Made by a program: the position numbers and the translations under genes. Positions 1 to 6,350 of a stretch of DNA of 6,572 bases are shown one piece after another (positions within the stretch are counted from its first letter, which is position 1; each line of letters opens with the position of its first letter). Where the stretch lies: assembly GCA_947373775.1 (NCBI GenBank), contig CANBZE010000111.1:1-6572 (forward strand), in the 5' to 3' direction. The notes beneath the pieces were generated by a model. It was given only the letters and a program-made list of their open reading frames with translations. It had not been told where the DNA came from and searched no databases. The stretch is from Alphaproteobacteria bacterium (lineage in GTDB: Bacteria > Pseudomonadota > Alphaproteobacteria > Micropepsales > Micropepsaceae).

Positions 1-108
1 GGCGATGCCAAGCTGCAGGCCGAAGGCTCTGCCGACAAGGCCGCCGGCAAGGTGCAGAATGCCGTGGGCGGCGCCAAGGATGCCGTGCGCGACGCGCTCA
101 AGCACTAG
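1..108 (+). CDS. CsbD family stress-response protein, C-terminal part
   Basis: The first 35 codons visible, ending at TAG (106-108), read GDAKLQAEGSADKAAGKVQN and then a short Ala/Gly/Lys/Asp-rich helix ending in ALKH. The alternating pattern of 'G.AD.A.GKVQNAVGG.KDA.R' is the hallmark of the small, hydrophilic, helical CsbD-like proteins. CsbD was first described as a general-stress (sigma-B) protein in Bacillus; in Proteobacteria these proteins are abundant under stress, but their molecular role is unknown. The start lies outside the window, and since family members are about 60-70 residues, roughly half the protein is missing. The gene is closed by its own intrinsic terminator, so it is transcribed separately from sppA. 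Confidence 0.85.
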   Translation, partial: GDAKLQAEGSADKAAGKVQNAVGGAKDAVRDALKH

Positions 109-128
109 GCTTTCGTCACAAATGCGTG

Positions 129-161
129 AAAGCCCGGCCCCTGTTGGGAGCCGGGCTTTTT
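129..161 (+). terminator. Rho-independent terminator after the CsbD-family gene
   Basis: A perfect 9-bp inverted repeat, AAAGCCCGG (129-137) against CCGGGCTTT (151-159), encloses a 13-base loop that can itself pair CCC with GGG. The T tract runs 157-161. It begins 20 bases after the CsbD stop codon and ends 46 bases before the sppA start, so it should separate the two transcription units. Confidence 0.9.
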
Positions 162-207
162 CGTTAGATTGCGCCCCCATCCCCTCTTTGCGTCTCAAGG
201 AATTTTC

Positions 208-1989
208 ATGATCCGTTTTCTCACCTGGCTGAACGACCTTTTGATGTCCGTGGTGAACATGTTCGACAAGGCGGTTGTCCTGGTGATTCTGCTCATCGTG
301 GTCCTGCTGGTGGTGTCGCTGGCGCGGGGCGACGGATTGCCCGCCAACATCGTGCTGGCGCTGGACTTGCGTGATCCGATTGACGATAGCGCGGCTGCCC
401 CCGGCAGCATCTTCACGCCCCGGCGCGCCACGGTGATGGACGTGGTGCTGGGCCTGGACGCGGCGGGCCGCGACAGCCGGGTGAAGGGCATGGTGATCAA
501 GCTGGGCAATGGCGCGCTCTCCACCGCCGAGGCGCAGGAGATCGCCGCCGCCATCGACCGCTTCAAGGCGAAGAACAAATTTGTCATCGCCCAGGCGTCG
601 GCCTTCTTTGGCGCCGGACTGGGCGATTATCTGGCCGCCAGCGCCGCCAATGAAATCTGGGTGATGCCCAAGGCGCCCTTCTCGGTATCGGGCGCCGGCG
701 GCGGGGAACTGTTCCTGCGCGGCACACTGGACAAGATCCAGGCCGTGCCGCAGATCGCCAAGCGTTCCGAATACAAAAGCGCCGCCGACATGATGATGGA
801 AAAGCAGATGTCGCCGGCCGACCGCGAGCAGCTCACCGCGCTGATGAACTCGGTCTATGACGGTGCGGTCAAGCAGATGGCGGCCAACCGCCACATCACC
901 GCGTCCGAAGTGATCGCGGCATTCGAAGCCAGTCCGCAATTTTCCGAGGATGCGCGCAGCCGAAGGCTGGTGGACCGCATCGGCTATGACGACGAGGCGC
1001 GCGCCGCCGCCAATGCCCGGGCTGGCAGCGGCGTCAAGTCAGTCAAGTTCACCGACTATGTGAAGCAAGCCAACGAACGCTTCGGCGCCGCCAACATCGC
1101 CATTGTCGAAGCGGCGGGCGAAATCCGCGACGGCACGGCGAAGAACTCGCTGCTCAACGCCTCGTCCGGCATCGCCAGCGACGACCTGTCCGCCGCCATC
1201 GGCCAGGCGGCGCGCGACAAGAACATCAAGGCCATCGTGCTGCGGGTGGATTCCCCCGGCGGCTCGGTCACCGCCAGCGACCAGATCCTGCATGCGGTGA
1301 AGGTGGCGCAGAAGGCGGGCAAGCCGGTGGTCGTTTCCATGGGCGGGGTTGCAGCCTCGGGTGGCTATTATATTTCGCTCAGCGCCAACAAGATCGTGGC
1401 GCAGCCCGGCACCATCACCGGTTCCATCGGCGTCCTGACCGGCAAGGTCAGCTTCAACAAGACTCTGGAACTGGTGGGCGCCAAGACCGAGACAGTGGCG
1501 GTGGGCAAGAACACCCTGATGGATTCCCCGCTGCAGCCTTTCACCGACGAGCAGTGGGCCAACCTCAATCACCAGGCGGATGTCATCTATGATGACTTCA
1601 CCGCCAAGGTGGCGGCGGGCAGGCAGCTGCCGCTGGAGAAGGTGCGCGACGCCGCGCGCGGCCGGGTGTGGTCGGGCACTGACGCCAAGGCGCATGGGCT
1701 GGTGGACATGCTGGGCGGCTTCTGGACCGCGGCCGGTCAGGCGGCCAGCCTGGGCGGGGTTCCGGTGGACAGCATGACATTCAAGGTCTATCCCCGCCGC
1801 ACTGGCCTTCTGGCCCGGCTGGGGATGCTCTCGGACGGCCTGGATGCCAGCCTGGGGCTGTTCGGGCGTATCGAATCGCTGCTGAACCTGCCGGCGCTGC
1901 AGGCCCTGCTGGGCGAGGTTTCGAGCCTCCCACAGGGCGGCCCCGGAAGTTCCCTGCAGCTGCGCGCGATGCATCTGCCACGGCCGTGA
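208..1989 (+). CDS. sppA: Signal peptide peptidase SppA, 67K type (membrane-anchored serine protease)
   Basis: 593 residues, close to the 618 of E. coli SppA. This inner-membrane, periplasm-facing protease degrades signal peptides left behind after protein export. One strongly hydrophobic segment (about residues 22-39) near the N-terminus is the membrane anchor. Two tandem S49/ClpP-like domains follow. The N-terminal one carries the general-base lysine K190 in the motif SEYKSA, and the C-terminal one carries the nucleophile S384 in GGVAASGGYYIS. These correspond to the K209/S409 Ser-Lys dyad of E. coli, in which each active site is split between the two domains. The DSPGGSV motif (348-354) and GTITGSIGV (401-409) of the C-terminal domain are also intact. 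The ATG at 208 was chosen because AAGGA (197-201) sits 6 bases before it; an upstream in-frame TTG at 169 has no ribosome site and abuts the terminator. I see no convincing promoter in the short gap before it. Confidence 0.95.
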   Translation: MIRFLTWLNDLLMSVVNMFDKAVVLVILLIVVLLVVSLARGDGLPANIVLALDLRDPIDDSAAAPGSIFTPRRATVMDVVLGLDAAGRDSRVKGMVIKLGNGALSTAEAQEIAAAIDRFKAKNKFVIAQASAFFGAGLGDYLAASAANEIWVMPKAPFSVSGAGGGELFLRGTLDKIQAVPQIAKRSEYKSAADMMMEKQMSPADREQLTALMNSVYDGAVKQMAANRHITASEVIAAFEASPQFSEDARSRRLVDRIGYDDEARAAANARAGSGVKSVKFTDYVKQANERFGAANIAIVEAAGEIRDGTAKNSLLNASSGIASDDLSAAIGQAARDKNIKAIVLRVDSPGGSVTASDQILHAVKVAQKAGKPVVVSMGGVAASGGYYISLSANKIVAQPGTITGSIGVLTGKVSFNKTLELVGAKTETVAVGKNTLMDSPLQPFTDEQWANLNHQADVIYDDFTAKVAAGRQLPLEKVRDAARGRVWSGTDAKAHGLVDMLGGFWTAAGQAASLGGVPVDSMTFKVYPRRTGLLARLGMLSDGLDASLGLFGRIESLLNLPALQALLGEVSSLPQGGPGSSLQLRAMHLPRP

Positions 1990-2021
1990 CCCCAACTCCA
2001 CAGGCGCGGCAAGGAAACTGC

Positions 2022-2049
2022 TTGCTGGCGGGGACCCTTGAACTATAAT
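2022..2049 (+). promoter_or_regulatory. Predicted sigma-70-type promoter for the xseB-dxs unit
   Basis: A perfect -10 hexamer TATAAT (2044-2049) lies 16 bases after TTGCTG (2022-2027), which matches the -35 consensus TTGACA at its first three positions. Transcription would start near 2056, leaving a leader of about 100 bases before xseB. A match this good is uncommon in GC-rich DNA, and it sits in the only real intergenic space upstream of dxs. Prediction only. Confidence 0.55.
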
Positions 2050-2085
2050 TGCCCTGTGCGGGGGCACGAAGCTGGCTTGGCGGGT

Positions 2086-2103
2086 CCATAATTGCGATTA
2101 TGG
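2086..2103. repeat. Perfect 7-bp inverted repeat in the xseB leader (possible operator)
   Basis: CCATAAT (2086-2092) and ATTATGG (2097-2103) are perfect reverse complements separated by TGCG. The element is AT-rich inside GC-rich DNA and lies about 30-47 bases after the predicted transcription start. The dyad symmetry suits a dimeric regulator's binding site, but a small RNA hairpin is equally possible. No known operator is recognised. Confidence 0.45.
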
Positions 2104-2111
2104 TGCGCTGC

Positions 2112-2133
2112 AGTTTCGGGTTTTTCCGAAACT
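2112..2133 (+). repeat. Perfect 8-bp stem-loop in the xseB leader
   Basis: AGTTTCGG (2112-2119) pairs perfectly with CCGAAACT (2126-2133) around a 6-base loop, GTTTTT. It lies 8 bases after the previous inverted repeat and ends 12 bases before the GGAG ribosome site of xseB. The T-run is in the loop, not after the stem, so this is not a standard terminator. It could influence translation initiation or mRNA stability of the unit. Confidence 0.45.
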
Positions 2134-2157
2134 ACGTGAATTGCTGGAGCCTTCGCC

Positions 2158-2403
2158 ATTCCCAAATCCGACAAGGCCATCGAGGAGTTGAGCTTCGAAG
2201 GCGCGCTCAAGGAACTGGAAGCGATCGTCTCGCGCCTGGAGCAGGGCGAGGTCGACCTCGAAGACTCCATCGCGCTTTACGAACGCGGGTAGGCGCTGAA
2301 GGCGCATTGCGAGACAAAGTTGAAATCCGCCGAGGGGCGTCTGGAAAAAATCGTGCTGGGTGCGGGCGGACCGCAAATCGGCGAAAGCATGGAAACGGCG
2401 TGA
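2158..2403 (+). pseudogene. xseB: Exodeoxyribonuclease VII small subunit, disrupted by an in-frame TAG
   Basis: XseB is the small subunit of exonuclease VII, which degrades single-stranded DNA with the large subunit XseA. Conceptual translation reads [20 protein letters not shown], then the conserved '[20 protein letters not shown]', a TAG at 2290-2292, then [20 protein letters not shown] and a short tail to TGA. All family landmarks stay in one frame either side of the TAG, and the full reading (81 codons before the final stop) matches the usual ~80 residues, so this is a nonsense codon and not a frameshift. TAG is one base from GAG (Glu), CAG (Gln) or AAG (Lys), plausible at this site. The start position is also abnormal: GGAG (2146-2149) is correctly placed 8 bases before an ATT at 2158, where ATG would be expected, and no ATG, GTG or TTG lies between the upstream in-frame stop (2137-2139) and this point. 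The next in-frame candidate, TTG at 2188, would cut off the conserved start. Either the gene is broken, or these are sequencing errors or an unusual decoding case. Confidence 0.85.
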
Positions 2404-2434
2404 CCCGCCGCTGCAAACAAGAGAATTTTCGCGC

Positions 2435-4372
2435 ATGAACATCCCCAATACCAAGACCCCGCTGCTGGATCAGGTCGATCTGCCCGAAGATCTGCGCAAG
2501 CTGGACAAGTCCCAGCTGCGCCAGTTCGCCGATGAGCTGCGTACCGACCTGATCGACATTGTTTCCGTGACCGGAGGTCACTTTGGTGCGGGACTTGGCG
2601 TGGTCGAACTGACCACGGCGCTGCATTACGTGTTCAAGACGCCGGACGACCGCATCATCTGGGACGTCGGCCACCAGGCCTATCCGCACAAGATCCTCAC
2701 CGGCCGGCGCGCGCGCATGCGCACCCTGCGCCAGGGCGGCGGACTGTCCGGTTTCACCAAGCGCAGCGAGAGCGAATATGATCCGTTCGGCGCGGCGCAT
2801 TCTTCTACTTCCATCTCCGCCGGCGTCGGCATGGCGGTGGCGCGCGACCTCAAGGGTGGTGACAACAATGTGATCGCGGTGATCGGCGACGGTTCGATGA
2901 GCGCGGGCATGGCCTATGAAGCCATGAACAACGCCGGCGCCAACAAGAACCGGCTGATTGTCATCCTGAACGACAATGACATGTCCATCGCCCCGCCGGT
3001 CGGTGCGATGAGCGCCTATCTGGCGCGGCTGGTGTCGTCGCGTCCCTATACCGGCCTGCGCAATGTGCTGAAGGTGTGGGCGCGCAAGATGCTGCCGCGC
3101 ACCTTGTTCAAGATGGCGCAGCGCACCGAAGAATATGCCCGCGGCATGGCCATGGGCGGCACGCTGTTCGAGGAAATGGGTTTCTACTATGTCGGCCCGA
3201 TCGACGGCCACAACCTGGATCACCTGGTGCCCGTGCTGGAAAATGTGCGCGACACCATGACCGGCCCGGTGCTGGTGCATGTGGTGACCAAAAAGGGCCA
3301 CGGCTATGCCCCCGCCGAAGCCGCCGCCGACAAGTATCATGCTGTCGCCAAGTTCACCGTGCTGACCGGCGAGCAGGCCAAGTCCACCCCCAAGTCGCCG
3401 GCCTACCAGAAAGTGTTCGGCGAGGCCCTGATCGCGGAAGCCAAAAAGGACAGCCGCATCGTCACCATCACCGCCGCCATGCCGTCGGGCACCGGCGTCG
3501 ATCTGTTCGAGAAGGTCTTTCCGGAGCGCACCTTTGACGTCGGCATCGCCGAGCAGCATGGCGTGACCTTCGCGGCCGGCATGGCGACCGAAGGCATGAA
3601 GCCCTTCTGTGCCATCTATTCCACCTTCCTGCAGCGCGCCTACGACCAGGTGGTGCATGACGTGGCGATCCAGTCGCTGCCAGTGCGCTTTGCGATGGAC
3701 CGCGCCGGTCTGGTCGGCGCCGATGGCTGCACCCATGCGGGCTCGTTCGATATCGCCTATCTGGCGGCGCTGCCCAACTTCGTGATCATGGCCCCGTCGG
3801 ACGAGGCCGAGCTGACCCACATGGTGGCCACCGCCGCGCAGATCGACGACCGGCCCAGCGCGCTGCGCTATCCGCGCGGCGAAGGCACGGGCGTGGCGCG
3901 TCCTGCCGAAGGCATTCCGCTGGAGATCGGCAAGGGCCGCATCATCAAGCAGGGCAGCAACATCGCCATCCTGAACTTCGGCACCCGCATGAAGGAGGTC
4001 CTGCTGGCGTCCGAGCGCATGGGCGGCTACGGCCTGTCGGCGACCATCGCCGATGCGCGTTTTGCCAAGCCGCTGGACACCGACCTGATCCGCCGCATGG
4101 CCAAGGAACACGAAGTGCTGATCACCATCGAGGAAGGCTCTGCCGGCGGCTTCGGCGCCCATGTCATGCACTTCCTGGCGCATGATGGCTTGCTGGACCG
4201 CGGCCTGAAGGTCCGTCCCATGACCTTGCCCGACGTGTTCCAGGATCACGACACGCCTGAGAAGATGTATGCCCAGGCAGGCCTGGATGCCGACGGCATC
4301 CTGCGCACCGTGCTGCAAGCCCTCGGACGCGGTTCTGAGGTCACACACCTCAGCACGGGCCTGATCGCCTGA
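2435..4372 (+). CDS. dxs: 1-deoxy-D-xylulose-5-phosphate synthase
   Basis: 645 residues; E. coli Dxs has 620. It condenses pyruvate and glyceraldehyde 3-phosphate, with loss of CO2, to DXP. This is the thiamine-diphosphate-dependent first step of the MEP pathway to isoprenoids, also feeding thiamine and pyridoxal synthesis. Key parts are intact: H49 in [12 protein letters not shown], the [16 protein letters not shown] block (77-92), the ThDP/Mg motif GDGS (151-154) through N181, the transketolase-type catalytic E373 in [13 protein letters not shown], and [15 protein letters not shown] (422-436). The ATG at 2435 has an AAGAGA site 10 bases before it; a longer in-frame opening from GTG 2360 would run through the end of xseB and adds nothing conserved. 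The conserved C-terminal helix ends near LQALGRG (about 632). The last dozen residues are not family-like and lie where the next gene's frame opens, suggesting a replaced tail. It lies 31 bases after xseB and is probably co-transcribed with it. Confidence 0.96.
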   Translation: MNIPNTKTPLLDQVDLPEDLRKLDKSQLRQFADELRTDLIDIVSVTGGHFGAGLGVVELTTALHYVFKTPDDRIIWDVGHQAYPHKILTGRRARMRTLRQGGGLSGFTKRSESEYDPFGAAHSSTSISAGVGMAVARDLKGGDNNVIAVIGDGSMSAGMAYEAMNNAGANKNRLIVILNDNDMSIAPPVGAMSAYLARLVSSRPYTGLRNVLKVWARKMLPRTLFKMAQRTEEYARGMAMGGTLFEEMGFYYVGPIDGHNLDHLVPVLENVRDTMTGPVLVHVVTKKGHGYAPAEAAADKYHAVAKFTVLTGEQAKSTPKSPAYQKVFGEALIAEAKKDSRIVTITAAMPSGTGVDLFEKVFPERTFDVGIAEQHGVTFAAGMATEGMKPFCAIYSTFLQRAYDQVVHDVAIQSLPVRFAMDRAGLVGADGCTHAGSFDIAYLAALPNFVIMAPSDEAELTHMVATAAQIDDRPSALRYPRGEGTGVARPAEGIPLEIGKGRIIKQGSNIAILNFGTRMKEVLLASERMGGYGLSATIADARFAKPLDTDLIRRMAKEHEVLITIEEGSAGGFGAHVMHFLAHDGLLDRGLKVRPMTLPDVFQDHDTPEKMYAQAGLDADGILRTVLQALGRGSEVTHLSTGLIA

Positions 4373-5511
4373 ACCAAGTCTGCCGGCATTTCGGATCCTG
4401 TGGCGGCTGTCTGCTGCAGGACTTGGGCGCAGCCGATTATGCGGCGGCCAAGCGCGCCGCTGTCCAGAACGCCCTGCTGCAGGCCGGCGTGAACGCCGAG
4501 GTTCTGGCACCGATCATCGTGCCGCCGCACTCGCGCCGCCGCGCCGTGTTCAAGATCAAGAGCCTGCCCGAAGGCCTGCACATCGGCTTCCACGCCGCCC
4601 GGTCCCATACCGTCATCGACATGCACCAGTGCGAGGTGCTGACCGCAGGCCTGTTCGCGCTGGTGGGAGCGCTTCGGGTGAAGCTGGAGCCGCTGTTCGG
4701 TGTGGGCGAGATGGCCGACCTGCATGTCACCCAGACGGATACCGGCTTCGATTGCGCCTTTCACTGGCGCAGCCTGACCCCGGCGCTCACGGCCGCACTT
4801 TCCGCGGCATTGTCAGGCCTGGGTATCGCGCGCCTGACCATGGGCGGCGAAACCGTGTTCGAGACGGCAGTGCCGCAAATCACCCTGGGCGGCGTCACGG
4901 TGGCGCTGCCTTCCAATCCTTTCCTGCAGTCCACGGCCGAAGGCGAGGCGGCCCTGCAGGCGCGCGTGCTGAAAATCGTGGGCAAGGCCAAAGCCGTCGC
5001 CGACCTGTTCAGCGGCGTCGGCACTTTTGCCTTTCCGCTGGCCAGGATCGCCAAGGTTCATGCCGTGGAGCAGGACGACATCGCGCTGGCTGCCCTGGAC
5101 GCCGCAACGCGGGGCGCCAAGGGTATCAAGCCTGTCACCACCGAAAAGCGTGACCTGTTCAAGCTGCCCCTGACGCCGCTGGAACTGAAGCCTTACGACG
5201 CGGTGGTGCTGGACCCGCCCCGGGCCGGGGCGGAAGCGCAGGTCTGCGCCCTGGCAAGGTCCAGGGTTCCCCCGATCGCCTATGTGTCCTGCGACGCCAC
5301 GACTTTCGCCCGGGATGCCGCCATCCTGGTGGCCGGGGGCTACCGGCCGGGGCCCGGTACCCCGATAGACCAATTCCTCTGGTCGTCGCATATTGAGCTG
5401 GTCGGTGGGTTCGTTCGCGGCGCGCGGTGCGCGTGCGCTGGTCCGGTGGACCTGCGAAAGCGGACGAACGCCCTGAGCATGAGCGAAGGGCAGGGCGAGG
5501 CAGGGGCTTGA
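4369..5511 (+). CDS. RumA/RlmD/TrmA-family RNA (uracil-5-)methyltransferase lacking the TRAM domain
   Basis: A SAM-dependent RNA m5U methyltransferase of the RumA group. The iron-sulfur motif C-x5-C-x2-C (codons 4381, 4399, 4408) and a fourth cysteine in DMHQC (4630-4632) match the 4Fe-4S ligands of E. coli RlmD. Counting from codon 4369: SAM motif [12 protein letters not shown] (210-220), DPP (282-284), nucleophilic cysteine C308 in YVSCD, and C-terminal HIE with its conserved glutamate at 343. What is missing is the N-terminal TRAM RNA-binding domain of about 60-75 residues. The frame opens only at 4339 after a TGA (4336-4338), and no ATG, GTG or TTG precedes the cysteines. The only candidate is CTG at 4369, overlapping the dxs stop as CTGA. 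The TTG at 4423 would remove three cluster cysteines. The family core ends at about residue 350; the last 30 residues are encoded by an inserted palindromic element. The exact target is not predictable and the product may be inactive or poorly translated. Confidence 0.8.
   Translation: MNQVCRHFGSCGGCLLQDLGAADYAAAKRAAVQNALLQAGVNAEVLAPIIVPPHSRRRAVFKIKSLPEGLHIGFHAARSHTVIDMHQCEVLTAGLFALVGALRVKLEPLFGVGEMADLHVTQTDTGFDCAFHWRSLTPALTAALSAALSGLGIARLTMGGETVFETAVPQITLGGVTVALPSNPFLQSTAEGEAALQARVLKIVGKAKAVADLFSGVGTFAFPLARIAKVHAVEQDDIALAALDAATRGAKGIKPVTTEKRDLFKLPLTPLELKPYDAVVLDPPRAGAEAQVCALARSRVPPIAYVSCDATTFARDAAILVAGGYRPGPGTPIDQFLWSSHIELVGGFVRGARCACAGPVDLRKRTNALSMSEGQGEAGA
5409..5491. repeat. REP-like structured palindromic element at the methyltransferase/peptidase junction
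   Basis: Four inverted repeats are packed into 83 bases. An outer stem pairs GTTCGTTCG (5409-5417) with CGGACGAAC (5461-5469), with one G-U pair. Inside it are two perfect 5-bp hairpins, CGCGC-GGT-GCGCG (5421-5433) and GGTCC-GGT-GGACC (5440-5452), which share the loop GGT. Directly after comes GCCCT..AGGGC (5470-5491), containing CCCTGAGC-N5-CGAAGGG. That last piece resembles a short palindrome I recall as dispersed in many GC-rich bacterial genomes, typically as CCCTGAGC..TCGAAGGG. The element codes for the non-conserved tail of the methyltransferase and ends 16 bases before the likely peptidase start. Confidence 0.6.
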
Positions 5512-6350
5512 GGAAAATTCTTATCGCGCTGGGTGTTGTGCTGGTCTTGACGCTGGGCGGGGCAGGCGTGTGGTTCCTGCAAGAGGAACCATCTGCCTCC
5601 AAGACCGCCGAGGCGCCGCCATCCGACCTCACCAGTTTCAAGGATTGGGCGGTGGTGCTGGTGGCCGGCGATTACCGCGCCCATTCCGGCGCGCCTTCGA
5701 AAGTGTTCGACAATGCCCGCCACGATCTCGCCGCAGCCTTCACCAAGATCGGCTTCCAAAAATCCAACATGGTGCAGTTCTCGGTCGACTATGACGACGG
5801 CACCCAGCATACCGGCGTTGCGGACATCGCCACCGCCATGACCGCCGCCGCGGCCAAGGCCAAATCCGGCTGCCTGATCTATTTCACCTCCCATGGCGTG
5901 CCCAACGGCATCATCATCGGCGACGGCGTGCTGGGACCCAATGACATGCGCGACATGGTCAACAATGCCTGCGGCAAGCGTCCTTCGGTAATCGTGATGT
6001 CGTCCTGCTATTCGGGACAGTTCGTGGCGCCACTACAGGGCGAGAACCGCGTCGTCATGACGGCCTCGCGCCCCGACCGCACCAGCTTCGGCTGCGGCGA
6101 GCTGGATCACTACACCTTCTTCGATGATTGTTTCCTGCGGGCGATGGATATCTCCGGCGATTTTCCGGGCCTGGGTGTCGGGGCGCAGGAATGCGTGCGG
6201 GTGCGCGAGCAGCAGATGAAGGCGACGCCGCCGTCAGAGCCCCAGGTCAATGTCGGGTCCGGTGTGACCTCGACCTTGCGTTGGCGTGACATGCCGGCGG
6301 CCAGCCCGTTCGATAATGTTCAGCCAAGCGGCGGCAATCAGCCGACTTGA
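5508..6350 (+). CDS. Membrane-anchored C13 (legumain-like) family cysteine peptidase
   Basis: 280 residues from TTG 5508. The protein begins with MRK and a hydrophobic segment (residues 4-24), a signal anchor or uncleaved signal peptide, followed by a Ser/Ala/Pro linker (about 28-43). The rest is a caspase-fold peptidase domain. WAVVLVAGDY (47-56) is its first strand, H129 in LIYFTSHG is the catalytic His, and C167 in VIVMSSCYSG is the nucleophile; TASRPDRTSFGC (185-196) and YTFFDDCFL (202-210) are further conserved-looking blocks. The spacing and SHG/SSCYSG motifs fit family C13, whose eukaryotic members are legumain and the GPI8 transamidase. Bacterial members are poorly characterised, so substrate and role are unknown; the domain should face the periplasm. 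TTG 5508 overlaps the preceding stop as TTGA and has GCGAGG (5495-5500) 7 bases upstream, implying translational coupling. The GTGs at 5427 and 5433 would add a charged tail read from the palindromic element, so I reject them. Confidence 0.82.
   Translation: MRKILIALGVVLVLTLGGAGVWFLQEEPSASKTAEAPPSDLTSFKDWAVVLVAGDYRAHSGAPSKVFDNARHDLAAAFTKIGFQKSNMVQFSVDYDDGTQHTGVADIATAMTAAAAKAKSGCLIYFTSHGVPNGIIIGDGVLGPNDMRDMVNNACGKRPSVIVMSSCYSGQFVAPLQGENRVVMTASRPDRTSFGCGELDHYTFFDDCFLRAMDISGDFPGLGVGAQECVRVREQQMKATPPSEPQVNVGSGVTSTLRWRDMPAASPFDNVQPSGGNQPT

Noticed and set aside
144..169. TTGGGA...TTAGAT as a promoter for sppA
   Set aside because: The spacing is only 14 bases and the first half lies inside the terminator stem-loop, so the match is not convincing.
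2050..2066. TGCCC..GGGCA short inverted repeat just after the -10 box
   Set aside because: Five GC-rich pairs around a 7-base loop are expected by chance in this composition.
1039..2067. A 342-codon open frame on the minus strand
   Set aside because: It is antisense to the catalytic domain of sppA, has low-complexity composition and no motif.
2290..2292. TAG as selenocysteine- or pyrrolysine-type recoding
   Set aside because: Selenocysteine uses TGA. Pyrrolysine is essentially limited to methylamine methyltransferases and a few lineages, and there is no sign of its machinery here. A simple nonsense mutation or sequence error is far more likely.
2049..2438. A 129-codon plus-strand open frame covering the xseB region
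   Set aside because: It is out of frame with the clear XseB homology and gives Arg/Gly-rich nonsense. It is open only because xseB is GC-rich, and an automatic caller might pick it because xseB is broken.
3076..3537. A 153-codon plus-strand open frame inside dxs
   Set aside because: It is a +1 shadow of dxs, rich in Arg/Gly/His with no domain.
2207..4510. A 767-codon open frame on the minus strand
   Set aside because: It lies antisense to dxs, whose conserved motifs are unmistakable. The translation is His/Gly/Arg/Ala-rich with no recognisable domain, as expected for an antisense shadow in GC-rich DNA.
5427..5507. N-terminal extension of the C13 peptidase starting at GTG 5427
   Set aside because: The added residues are read straight through the palindromic element, are strongly charged and would precede a normal membrane anchor. 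The TTG at 5508 has a better-placed ribosome site and stop-start overlap.
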